Assembly (NCBI RefSeq): GCF_000003815.2
Contig: NC_049979.1
Location: 17,054,491 to 17,118,490, forward strand
Source of the DNA: Branchiostoma floridae
Taxonomy: Eukaryota > Chordata > Leptocardii > Amphioxiformes > Branchiostomatidae
Direction of reading: 5' to 3'
Length of the DNA: 64,000 nt
In this document: one piece after another, positions 11,051-22,048 of the stretch
Numbering within the stretch: the stretch's first letter is position 1
Layout: every line of letters starts with the position of its first letter
Notes under the pieces: model-generated
The model's database searches: none
Seen by the model: the letters and a program-made list of their open reading frames with translations, nothing else
What the model was told of the DNA's origin: nothing
Position numbers and translations under genes: made by a program

Positions 11051-14000
11051 AGGCTTTGAGCTGGACATGAGGTGATCCATCACTAGTGAATATCCCGCGC
11101 CCCGCCTGTCAGGCAGGCAGAGTGGCAGACTGGCAGAGAGATGAACAGGGTTGACCTTTCCACTACACGGAGGTTACTGTGATGTGCTGTAGGCCCGCCT
11201 CTCCACAGGAAAAACAATATGAACAAACATGGTAAAAACGGTCCTGCTAGAACATGTTCTACATGTAGAATGACAGGTATCAGATACAACTTGCGGAAAA
11301 GACTTGTCTCGCCTTTTTGCTTAACTTAACCAACGTTCCAACAAAGTTGGCTTCCACCATGGAATGTCTGTAAGGAGGTGATGGAGGATGAAGGACAAAG
11401 TGCTTAACATGTATGTCCCAGTAGCGAGTAAACAGGTACCAGAGCATCCAGGCAGTTCTTCCGTCTTACGGACAGGAATTCTGGCCGAATGTACGTACAG
11501 GACTTGAAGAAGGTAAACCTCTTTTCACTGAGGAAGACATTTTAAGTTCCACTTTGAGCCAGAACGACTAATCCTATGAGCCAGTGGTCTTGAGCATCAC
11601 ACAATGGGAAAAAGCTAGCAGCCACCTCTCTTCCTCTGGTTGTCAGGCTCATTCATTCAACACAACCTATCTATATATTTCTCTCTCGTCCATTGTTCTA
11701 CTAAACTGAATAGAATGGAAATAAAGCTGTACACGAACATGAAAAACCTTTAAGTTATTACATATCAAAATATTTCTATGACTACAGAGCTCAAATTGAC
11801 GAATCAGTAGGTCTTATGGTGGGCATTCAAGTCGTAGTTATGCTGTGCTCTAACGAAAATAGCAGCTGCTCAAGTTGTTTAATTGCTGACAGATATACAA
11901 CGCGCCTCGAATTCGACACACCGACTTCCCCCTCTCTGTCACTACATTTACAAGAAAAGTTTGTGCAGTTCACTCGGTCGTGTCGAGCGGCGTCCGGAGA
12001 AGGCAGTCTGCCCACTTGTTTGCTGACCTTTGGTCACATCCTCTTCACTCCGCATGACTTCTACGTCCGCCCAGTGAATTACGTAGAAAGGAAAAGCTTA
12101 CGAGGCCTCTCTATCTCGATTTCCATTAGACTAATCCACGGGCCAGAAGTCGCACGTGGCCCTAGCCTTAGTGCTGAAGATGCTTTCAAGTAAGGCGGAC
12201 CTGAGGGACCGGCACGCCACCCTCATATCCTCCCATCCATTCACATTTGCTCCTGTTAAGTGGACTTTTGTCCGGCCGGGCTCTGTCTGAAGGACAGTGA
12301 GAAAGTGCCAACCTCTCCAGGAAAGCAGGGGAAACGGGCTTTAATGGACATCAAGAGCACATTTTGGATTGATACAATCTAAGTGCAGTCAAAAAGTTTA
12401 AACATCAGGGGACTAAAGAAACGATGGCTACCAAGATAACACCCTCGGCATTTAGTCATACGTCGTACCGCCTATCCTAACCTACTCAAATTGAATATGG
12501 TTTTTTAGAAAGATTCTGAGAGACAAAGGTAGCCAGCGCCAACATACCAAGTGAGCATCAGACTTGACACTGGAGTGTGTGTTTCCGTGCATCCAGTAGA
12601 GCAGGTGAATATTGGTGTGCCTCTACTTCATACTCGCACGACCTCGCTGGTCGGGAGGTGACACTTTTACTCCCATTTACAGGTCATAGGTCACTTCAAG
12701 CAATGACCCTCCCACCTCTAGAGACCTACCTACTGGAAACTTATCCAAGAAGTTCAATTCAGTCTATTCAACATGTGCCAGTCGCGTTCCCCGCGGATTG
12801 TGGACGGAAGCAGCCACACGCCTCACAGAAAATCAAATTTACCACTTTCTGTGAAGGTCGCACGACAGCCGCTTTTATCCGCCGCAATAATACTCCAAGA
12901 AAAAGCCAAGAATCCTCCAGAGATATTCGTTCCTTACTCTTCAGTTGATCCTCTCTGGTGGCGACCCCTGTAGCCTTCCATGTGTCATACTTGTGACAAG
13001 TAAGTTTTGTACGCTGTGTGGCTGCGGACGTACATGTATCTCATCACATTCTTATTGATTAAGTCCCTTACCGAACAACAAATAGGAGCATTTTCTCAAC
13101 GTTTTCGTGATCGAGTCCCATCTAGAAAGTGGAGTCTATATAGCAATTCATCACATCTGATGATGTTGATTGTGCCACAGATTCGACATATTGGTATTCT
13201 CTTAGATATCTGATGCAATTCGAAGTTGATCTCGCTAGGCAAATTCTCAACATTTGTTGCAAGTGCGCTGTTGCTGGGACAAACTACCTCAAAACTATAC
13301 ACTAGAGAGAGAGGAATAGCACATCTGATACACATGCATTTGACAAAATCTAATGAAATAAAAACAATAACGGAACAATAAATATGTCGGAGCACTTTCG
13401 GATTCGGACTTGTTATCACTTGAGTCATCATCCCTATAATCACTGCTTGTTACTTCCATAATCAATACCAAATAATCACATCAACTTTCCTGACATAGTT
13501 GCATCCCACGGGGTAAAAACACACACTGCAGAGTGGACCGGTAATACTCATAGGAAATGTAGAATACAAACCAACCATAAACAGGTGATTATCCTTATGA
13601 AACTGCTATCCAAGCTAAATACTCTCAAACAATATTGACAAATTCTTTGTTCATAAATATTCCTGTTCATGCGGCCCATAGATATAATCGTATTATGTAT
13701 AGGACTATGTCGTGACGGTGGGTTCTATGTACGGTAGTTAAAACAACGATCACTTCAGAACACGTTCTCCGCACCGAAGGACAAAGAACACATTACGCAG
13801 CCGCTGTGTTGACCAGTCCACCGGATAAGTCATACGATAGAGGAGATCACAGGGCGCAATTTCACAGGACATCGTCTCTCTGATCTGGAGGTCTAGACCT
13901 AAAAGGGAAAGTTTCAAGGAGGGTCATTTCTAAAACCCCGATATCACATCACCATACCGGACTTCACTCAATCACTCACTCTTCAACAAGAGACGTTTTA

Positions 14001-14209
14001 CTATCACCTTTAATTCGTAAATGGAGCATCTTCCTGGACAAAACGTATTGTATTCAGGGAATATGTCATATAAGGGAAGACCATGATAGTAAAATTGCGA
14101 CACTGGCATTTTCCCCAGATAGCCTGTGCAGTGCGGCTGACCCTTAACGACCGTGGCCTTCCGCGCTACAGAAGAGAAAGATAGGAAAATTAAATGACTC
14201 CACAATCAA

Positions 14210-14640
14210 TAGCAAAGAATCCCATTACCGCCGCCATTAAGGCGAACTTCGGCGAGCGGGAGGAAAGAAACTTCCGCTCGGCTTGCTTTGAGGTAGGAAT
14301 CCGAGCGATCAATCACGGGTCCTTAATGTTCCTGGCGATCGAAGCTGGCAGGTAACAATATGTTGTCCATCAGTGGTACTCTTATTACAAGATGTTTTCG
14401 GGGAGATAATGGATCGGACCCATCCTGTAGGGCTATCTGCACTTTACGGACAAGGAGAGAGTGGCCGGCAGTGCAGCTGAAGAGGAAAGCTTGATGATAT
14501 TTGATGGCTCGGCAAGGCGGGATGGAGCTCTCATAGACATTCAAAAGAAGCCCGGGCCTTTGAGATTCAAGCGCCCTGTAACATCCTGGGGTCGCGTGTG
14601 ATAGCGCTGACCCAGAATTGCGACTTTCCGCAGGCGAGAG
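14210..14640. promoter_or_regulatory. Candidate cis-regulatory stretch with Sox dimer word
   Basis: A GC-rich, non-repetitive stretch. It holds an inverted repeat with GAGCGG and CCGCTC arms near 14254-14281 and an ACAA-TATG-TTGT word at 14355-14366. Two opposed ACAA half-sites four bases apart match the SoxE dimer layout. Function is inferred from motifs only. Confidence 0.25.
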
Positions 14641-15224
14641 AACATGGGAGAGAATACTAGTAGGTATACTTTAGCGCACCTAGTAGTAAGGACTGGAGTG
14701 AGTCGTGTCTGCTTTCAGCCAGGCAACCTCCATCCCCAGTACACCAGAAAATTACAGTTGATTCAGTTTCTGCAGGTGCAACCACGTTGTTTAGTGTAAT
14801 CATACCGTCTAGAATGTGCCAGTGCCCTTGGTAAGAAGAAATGGCAAATTATAGAGGAAAGATTTCGTCTGGTCTTTTTATTTCTTTGTTGGTCACGCGC
14901 TCTTTACTAAGACTCTTGCCAAGTAGACAGAACTACGCGCGAACCTGCGACAGATTCTTTCATTGACGCACATTGACGTGGGATAATTGGGCAACATAGA
15001 AAGCGTCCAGACAGCACTCTCACGCCAAAGTGCGCAGGGTTTTACACTCTTAACGCAGATGGTTTCTAAAAATGTACTACAGGTCATAACTGGTCATTAC
15101 GCAAGTAAATTAATAGACTCTCGATGTTGAGTGAGACTTGCACTTGTGAACCGTGAATAGACCAAGGTCTGCTGGTCCAGTGGCTAACGCCTATGTTACA
15201 AAAAGCCGATTATGGCCACTCGAC

Positions 15225-15510
15225 CACTCTCAACATTCCCCCAACCATGGTTGGAAGTCGGTTGTAACCAGAGTCGAATGTGGTTGACAGTTGGTTGGCG
15301 CGGATGGCAACTGGTCGGGTGCTCAAACCTGCAAGTCTGCGGCTAAAGGTCGAAATGGATGGGGGTGGGCTCGAAACCATTCGGGGCTCGGTTGGGAGTA
15401 AATCCTGTACTGGTTGTAAAATAGTTGGGACATGGTGGTCGAGAAAGATATGGGCGTGGCCTAAAACTGGTCAGACTGCTCCCAACCTACCGTCAGTCTT
15501 GGTTGGGGGC
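15225..15510 (+). repeat. Degenerate TGGTTG-rich repetitive stretch
   Basis: Repeated short words TGGTTGG, CGGTTG and ACTGGTC recur through the stretch, together with a palindromic CAACCATGGTTG near 15241-15252. The unit cannot be defined by eye. A pol III A-box-like word lies nearby at about 15172-15182 but no well-placed B-box follows, so a SINE call is not supported. Confidence 0.35.
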
Positions 15511-17879
15511 AAGGTCGGGGCCGGTCCTGAATGTGTAACACCGTTTGCTTCGACCCGGTGCCGATCTTTGCTGTTTTGTATTTCTCTCACCCCCTCCATG
15601 ATCCTCCATGAGAGTACGTATTGTTCTTTTTTTGTACAAACCTGGAAGTTTAAGGACATGTTTCTTAATTTACTCAAGACAAGACAAGAAAAGATTCGGA
15701 GGATGAACGCTATGGTAAAACGCATCTCACACCCTGAAGTTTCTTTTCTTGACCAACTTTCCGCTACTTCCTTATGTGTCAGTGGTCAACAGGCCTGGCT
15801 ATCTCGTTAGACTTTAGGAAGTGGACACACCGCCCAGCTGCCGGCCACGCCGTCCACAGGGACTCCGGCCCCAGGGTTCCCAATCCACTTTCAGAGATGA
15901 GGGGCGGAAGTGAGCAGATTCGCTACGTCCATTACCGCGGCCAAATTCCAGCCGAAGACATTGATTCTGCTTCAGGGTGTCTGATGTGATTATAATGGAC
16001 GACTGCGAGTTAAGACTGCTGACTTTGTGGGACTGAGTCAGCTGTTTCAGCTGTGGGGTTGTGATTAAAACCGTGATGTTGGTTCTGTGATACTAGTAGC
16101 CAAGTTCATTGACCCCACTGTTCTAACACCATCTTCCCACTTTGCCTCACCAGTGTTCACAAAAACTTCTTTTTTAAATCAGGTTCGTAGGGCCTGATGT
16201 TACCATTATGAAGATGAAGAGCGGCCCATAGCGAAAACTTGTCGTCGCTTCCCGGGAATACACCATAAAGTTACGCTACAAATTTTCCAAACGTGTTTCT
16301 GAGTTCCCAGTGACGATTGAGAGTTTGAACTAGCTCAGGTGGGTGATGAGGACAGGTGAACATCTGAGTACTGTGACAGAAGGCGAGACCGCACCATATG
16401 GCGTGTACAGGTGCAGGTGGGGATGTGCACTGCAGATATGACATCGATAGAATATGGCTGTTATTTAGAAGCTTATTCTTCCTGTTTTGTTCATAAAATT
16501 GATTATTCATACAGTTACAAAACCTTGTTACAAGAGTTGTTGGAGTGATCAACACTTTATGTCCTCCCATACATGAATTTTATATACAACGTGACTAAAA
16601 ACCGCAAGGAAAATTACCTATTCACTCATACAATAACAAGTACACTGCAGGCGCACAAAGAGCTAATCCTGCAAATCTAGGAAATGTGAATGCTTTGCAC
16701 ATTTGCCACAGTTCGTCATACTTTTCGTACTGATTAAAATCATCGCCCAGCATAAAAGCAAACTGTAGAGTGCAGACAATGAAAATGTTAACGTACAAGC
16801 ATCCATAAAAGAGGACCAACAAGTTAGAAAAACTGGAGCTTAATATCTCCAGGTCATCTCAGTCTTCGACAAATAAGTCAACGGGTACAAGAAAGAGCAG
16901 ACACCGTCTGGAGGAACTCATCGCTGATGCTTGTCCCGTCGTTTAAACCTCCTTGGTGGAAAATATGTGGACACATATTGATTTTCCATGACCTTTCACA
17001 AGCAGCGTGGCACGCGTCTTTGTTATGACCATGTAAAGAGTTCTGGCAGTTCAATAATGGAGTTCCAGAAACGCAACTCGTTAGTATATAGCAAAGTTTC
17101 ACTACAAACTACGTAATATTTCCTTTTTTGTAGAGCCAAAGAAACATTCATCAAAAACAGGGTCTCGTCTCAGAGACGAAAAATGGTTTTATGGAGCTAA
17201 CTCGAAGTGGACGTAGCGACATTGTTGATCTCTGGGCTTGCTTACGTGCGAGCGTGGGTGCACAGGTCGCGCTCTCAGCATTACGTAAGTGTTTTGCGTG
17301 AGACTTATTAGTTGATTCTTGGAACCAGACAAAAGGCTTCTATCGCACGGTTTCTTTGCGCATGATTTAATCCATGCCGTACAAAGGCGACTAGCAGTCG
17401 GTACGTTCTGTGTGAGAAAAGGCTGTCGTCCGAAGTTGTATACCAATTCTAACAAATCATTCGGATGTTGATCTGAAAGAAGCAAGCATGTTTAGTATCT
17501 TGACGTTTGAATGTTTTTCACCGCACCATGCGCTTCATCGCATACATCGCATACCATATCGATAAAAGCAGTTTACAATATATACCAGTATGCAACTTTT
17601 CAGCCTAAAGACTGGTTAAACGTGGACAGAGTCGATGTCGTCGACGTCATTGACAACAATGGACAGTGTCTCAGTATGACTTGCCGGGCAACCTGGTAAA
17701 CAAGCCGTGAACACCATATCTGGGTTGCCGTCCCAACCAGTTTCACGTCTGTGGTGCATGTGAAATCATGCAGACTTTAATACTTCACACTCAGGCCAGC
17801 ACAGTGCGTGGATCTCATTCACAAAACATCAGCACCCCGTACGTGATGCCCGTATCGCGTAGTATCGGTGACAGCCATC

Positions 17880-18560
17880 ACTTCAGATAAACTGCCTTCC
17901 TCCACGCTTCATTAATGCGATTATTACTCGGCAATAAAACTCAGTCCGACGCTCTTTGATCTGCCCAAATGGCCCCGGCTGCGGTAATGGTGCTCGGCAG
18001 GTCCCGCTGGGCGCTCTATAAACTTACTATCGTCTCAATCTTCTGCGCGATTATTTGTTATAACACCACATTTCCTTTCCAATCAATATGGGGGTGACAT
18101 TTCCTAATACACTCCGCAGTTTGGTGCGCCAGAGATCGCTGGGGGTGCCCGGGCTTATCGCCAGACCCCGCCGCTTTTTAGGCCAACAGCGCGAGTAATA
18201 AAGGTACATATGTCAAATGTGGGGGTAACATTATCTATTAAATATCAAAGGTATATGGCCTTTCAAGTGCTGGGGCACGCATTTATAAGCGCGACCCGTT
18301 CATCCATCAACGCCAACTCTCCCCAGGCTGGGAAATCCGCCTTTCCAGGGATGTCTTCAGCAGTTTCCATGTGAGAAGTCTGCGGAACTCCAGCCAGGAT
18401 CACATGTCTCCGTGTGCAGGAATCCGGCGCCACTCCGCGTGAAAAAGATGAGGAATGGTCCTGAGGCGCCCGTGTCAGATATATTAATTAAGAGATGAAT
18501 AAATCATAAAGGTGGGTGTGATCACACCGAGCCTTCAGCACGCTATCTATAATATATGTG
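17880..18560. promoter_or_regulatory. Candidate cis-regulatory stretch with T-box-like palindrome
   Basis: A GC-rich, non-repetitive stretch packed with homeodomain-like words (ATTAATGCGATTATT, AATAAATCATAAAG). A related pair of words centred on GGGGGTgACATT occurs near 18090 and 18218. A perfect 14-bp palindrome, GGTGTGATCACACC, at 18515-18528 is made of two T-box-like half-sites. The regulatory role is inferred. Confidence 0.3.
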
Positions 18561-20890
18561 TCCATAACCAAGACTTGAGCGTGATAGCTTCTATCAGAAG
18601 GGGGGTCACGTTACCTGACAAGTCTGATTGTTATGTCGGTGCCTTTTGCCCAGAGTGATTATCACATCCACATCAATAATAGATGAGACGGCCAGTGAAA
18701 CTCCCGGCCATATGTCTCGGATGTCGCAAAAGTTTCCCCCGTAGCCTTTTCCCGTGCCGATGTTCTCGGGTTTTCTCCCACTGCTCCTCTTCACTGGTAT
18801 CAAAGATCCAGTATCCAGGCGATCAATCAGCGGCCGGTCTTGACCAATGGCGGCTTCATCCATCACCGGCTTTCCAACTTTGGAGGTCCCATCATGAGCT
18901 GTAAGCCGGCGGAATATCGTGCAGGGTGGGGATTTATGACAAGAAGGGCCCAAGGGCGCCCCGGACCAGCCTTCAGGACATATCAACTTTACCTTGAGTT
19001 CACTATGTCTTGAAAATGCTGAAGTAAACGGAAATAGATGACAGAATGACGGAGTGATTACATCAAATTTTGAGAAGGCGCCTGAAGGACAATGATACAG
19101 ATACAGACTGTGGGAATCTGGTACACATCAATGTGGAAATGTTTAAGGTTAAGAGATGTTCTATTCGTTCATTGCACAAGATAGCAACTCGTTTTATTTT
19201 CTAAACCAAATGTTGGTCAGGTTTTCTCTTGTGACAAGAAGCACCTCATAGTTAATTTTCTAATATCCTGTCACACATTCAGAAATTACCGCAAGTTCGC
19301 TCCTAGGGTCGGCGCTGGATTGAGAGTAGCCTGAAATCTTATTCTTTTCTCTGATAGCAATCTCTGAAGATTATGACTTTCCCAAGTTTGGTTTGTGAAA
19401 ACTCATAGCCGACACAGACGACTTTCGCGGATTAATAGGTAACTTAGCTAGTCGAACAACTCCCAACTACAGATGACTCACGACTCACTCCAAACCATGA
19501 AGGTCGGGAAGCCATGGTCGGCTATGTGTGACTAGGGATTGAGATTACAGCCAAGGATCAGGATGTCTCTTGTCAAATATGGGAATCGTTACGATAATTA
19601 CGATAATTTGTTCAGGTACTTACAAATTACTTCAGTGCTACATGTAGCACAAGGTAACGGTGAAGGTCATGTCGACTTCATTATCATATAGTGTATTTAC
19701 CAAGTGCTGCTACCTCCCACCTTACTCTTTTCTTTGACATACAATCTGAGTCATCAGACTGGTATTCATTTCTTGTTTAATGCTCTTTAACCCTTAAATA
19801 ACAGCTCATTTTTGTTTGGTACCTATCAGAGTTTAACGTTATACTGTAGCCGACTAGTTTGTCCGTGCTGGTCAGCTGGGGCTGCTCCCATGACCTAGCA
19901 CCCGTCCGGCCATCGATCTCCACAACAAGCACAGTCAGCTGCACGGATATCTTCCTCCCCGATTCCATCTCCCAGCAACAACAGACAATCCCGATTGCAG
20001 CTAATCTCAGCTACCAAAGCATACAGCCCGGCAAATCTATCCCATTCTGCACGATAAACATGGAGGTGGAGTCGTTTCCGAACGCCCGTATCTGGACCAT
20101 CAGGACATTTGTTCGTGTGTCATCAATCAAGTGTCGTTAGTGGGCCTCTACATCTGCGTCAGAGACTCTTATGTACCTTTTACTGACAGGTTCCGATCTA
20201 CCGTGATAATTAGAACGCCCTTATCTACAGCGCGTTGTAAGAACGTTCGGGATGACCGAACCACACAAGGTGCACAGAAATGACGGAGAAACGGACTTTC
20301 TGTAACACGGTGTTAATAAGATTGACTGGGGCAACAAAGCAACAGTACAATCTACAAACAAAACCGTGCATCAGTATTTACACCATTTCTTTAGCTGTTA
20401 CGTGTCCACAAAGTTTCCTTCTGCTTTGAACTTTGAAAAAAAGGACAAAACAGGCAAATAAATATCTACATTTTGGCTGTGTGGATCATAACGGTACTGG
20501 CCTTCAACACGACTGACCTAATTCGCCTTACTGATGCAGCCTTTGGAAGCCTTTCTGAAACAATGCTGAATCGGTTGTGATGTGGTTTGGGAGTAGAAGG
20601 CCTCGAGGAGCGGGAGATAGGAGGAGGGAGCCTTTAACTAATAGAGAAAGGCGTTTCTGCTGGGCTGTTGGTAAAAAGCGTGCACGGAGGGTCACAAGAA
20701 AACGGGGCTGAGACAACTTCGCTGTCGGAGTTAATGCATTGTACATGTCCTTGGTGCTGAATAATGCATCTTACTGGTACAAATTAGAAAAGACAAATGG
20801 GCATTACAGGAAATAACATCTGACTTGACAGAAGAAGACTAGTAGAATTTCATGTCACATGATATATTTTCTTGATTAAAATGTCATGTA

Positions 20891-21161
20891 TTATCCATGA
20901 TAAAGAGCTCTGCTATGGAATGCTTCAAGTTGATTTCCACTGACACCACATTGACATATCAGCAGCAGAATAACACAGGATCTTTGGTCTGTAGTTACAC
21001 TTATTTCAACAGCTGTATTCATACACACAAACACATACACACACATACACACACACACAAACACACAATCACACACACACACACAAACACACACACACAA
21101 ACACACACACGTTCACACACACACACAAACACACACACACACGGTCACAAACACACACGCT

Positions 21162-21210
<49 letters not shown>

Positions 21211-21948
21211 ACAAACACACACATATATGGTATATGCTCTAGCATCAGACAACAACTTTAAACTGATTTAACAGGTGTGCTGGAGTTTTAGTGAATAAAG
21301 TACATCATGTGTAATCCTTGTAGAAGACAAATTCATCATCAATAGAATTGCATAAAAAAGACTTGATGAGCTGCTAGCACAAAAGCCATATCAAGCAGGA
21401 AGGGGTCAGGGATAGGTTATACTAAGATAAACATTTATAGTAATCTATCATAGGGAAGAATACAAAGGTAGGTCCTGACTGCTTTCATATGAAGTGAGCA
21501 TTGAAAGTAGCATTTTGACACCTAGCTATATCTTTTCTTGTGAGTGACACATGGTCCTTATACAGTCTGTTCAATTTGCAACCTGTGGTCCGTTCTTGGC
21601 ATGGGACGAGCTGTCCTCTGACACTGGGAGAATCGGCATTTGAAGAAAAAAACATAGATAAGAAGGTCTCATTGTTACAACATGGAACCAAGAAGTGAGC
21701 AAGCGCAATAGTACATGTTAAAATTTATCATTACACTTAAATAAACAATACAAAATTCCCTAATATATAATACAGTCTCTATGACCAACAATGAATAAAT
21801 AACATTAAAGCCATAAAATATTGAACAATAAAATCATACCAGTACATCATAATTGCATTCATGTCACAGAGCTCGCTGCAACAGCACAATACATAAATTA
21901 CAGAGGATTCCATACTCCTGGTTGCAACACTGTTCAGGGTTGGTCCCT
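20891..21948. other. Intergenic stretch with CA microsatellite, 3' of SLC17 gene
   Basis: Between the CA-repeat and the SLC17 stop there is no recognisable gene. The 3' UTR of the minus-strand SLC17 gene should lie here, but I found no canonical AATAAA on the minus strand between 20.9 and 21.95 kb, so its end is unresolved. Confidence 0.4.
21020..21226 (+). repeat. (CA)n microsatellite with AAAC interruptions
   Basis: About 200 bp of CACACA broken by regular CAAACA units and single GTTCA, GGTCA and GCTCA interruptions. Long low-complexity frames on both strands (His/Thr-rich and Cys/Val-rich) come from this repeat and are not genes. Confidence 0.97.
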
Positions 21949-22048
21949 TTAAATTTCCTCTTCTGATGATTGGTTCGTTTCTTCTTCAGTCACTTTTGGA
22001 GGTGTCTCATTGCCAGCCATATCTTGTGCCTCAATTTCATTTTCTACA
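21949..22048 (-). CDS. SLC17 coding exon 12 (acidic C-terminal end)
   Basis: One base, 32 codons and TAA: (N)[17 protein letters not shown] then [15 protein letters not shown]. The acceptor is a strong pyrimidine tract ending in TTTCTTAG. Phase 2 from exon 11 completes an Asn codon, and the composition (Glu-rich) continues the exon 11 tail. The phase, splice-site and composition agreement make this likely, although C-terminal tails are poorly conserved, so family similarity cannot confirm it. Confidence 0.78.

Larger units (their letters stand above)
7456..20890. other. Intergenic region with candidate regulatory stretches
   Basis: About 13 kb without a recognisable coding exon on either strand. 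Open frames here (for example 9665-10024, 11816-12193, 12577-12948 and 15280-15810) show no domain, low-complexity or family signal. Compared with the window after 21 kb it has more CpG and few transposon hallmarks. Sub-stretches near 10.8-11.0, 14.2-14.6 and 17.9-18.6 kb are dense in homeodomain-, Sox- and T-box-like words, which suggests cis-regulatory DNA but does not prove it. Confidence 0.5.

Noticed and set aside
11816..12948. Frames at 11816-12193 and 12577-12948
   Set aside because: No recognisable motif, no splice context and competing frames on both strands.
15172..15380. tRNA-derived SINE suggested by an A-box-like word
   Set aside because: The nearest B-box-like word is about 200 bp away and imperfect, and there is no cloverleaf or poly(A) tail.
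15280..15810. 176-codon plus-strand frame
   Set aside because: Covers the TGGTTG-rich degenerate repeat and has no domain, splice or start support.
20891..21271. Long His/Thr-rich (+) and Cys/Val-rich (-) frames
   Set aside because: Translation of the CA microsatellite, with no non-repeat coding content.
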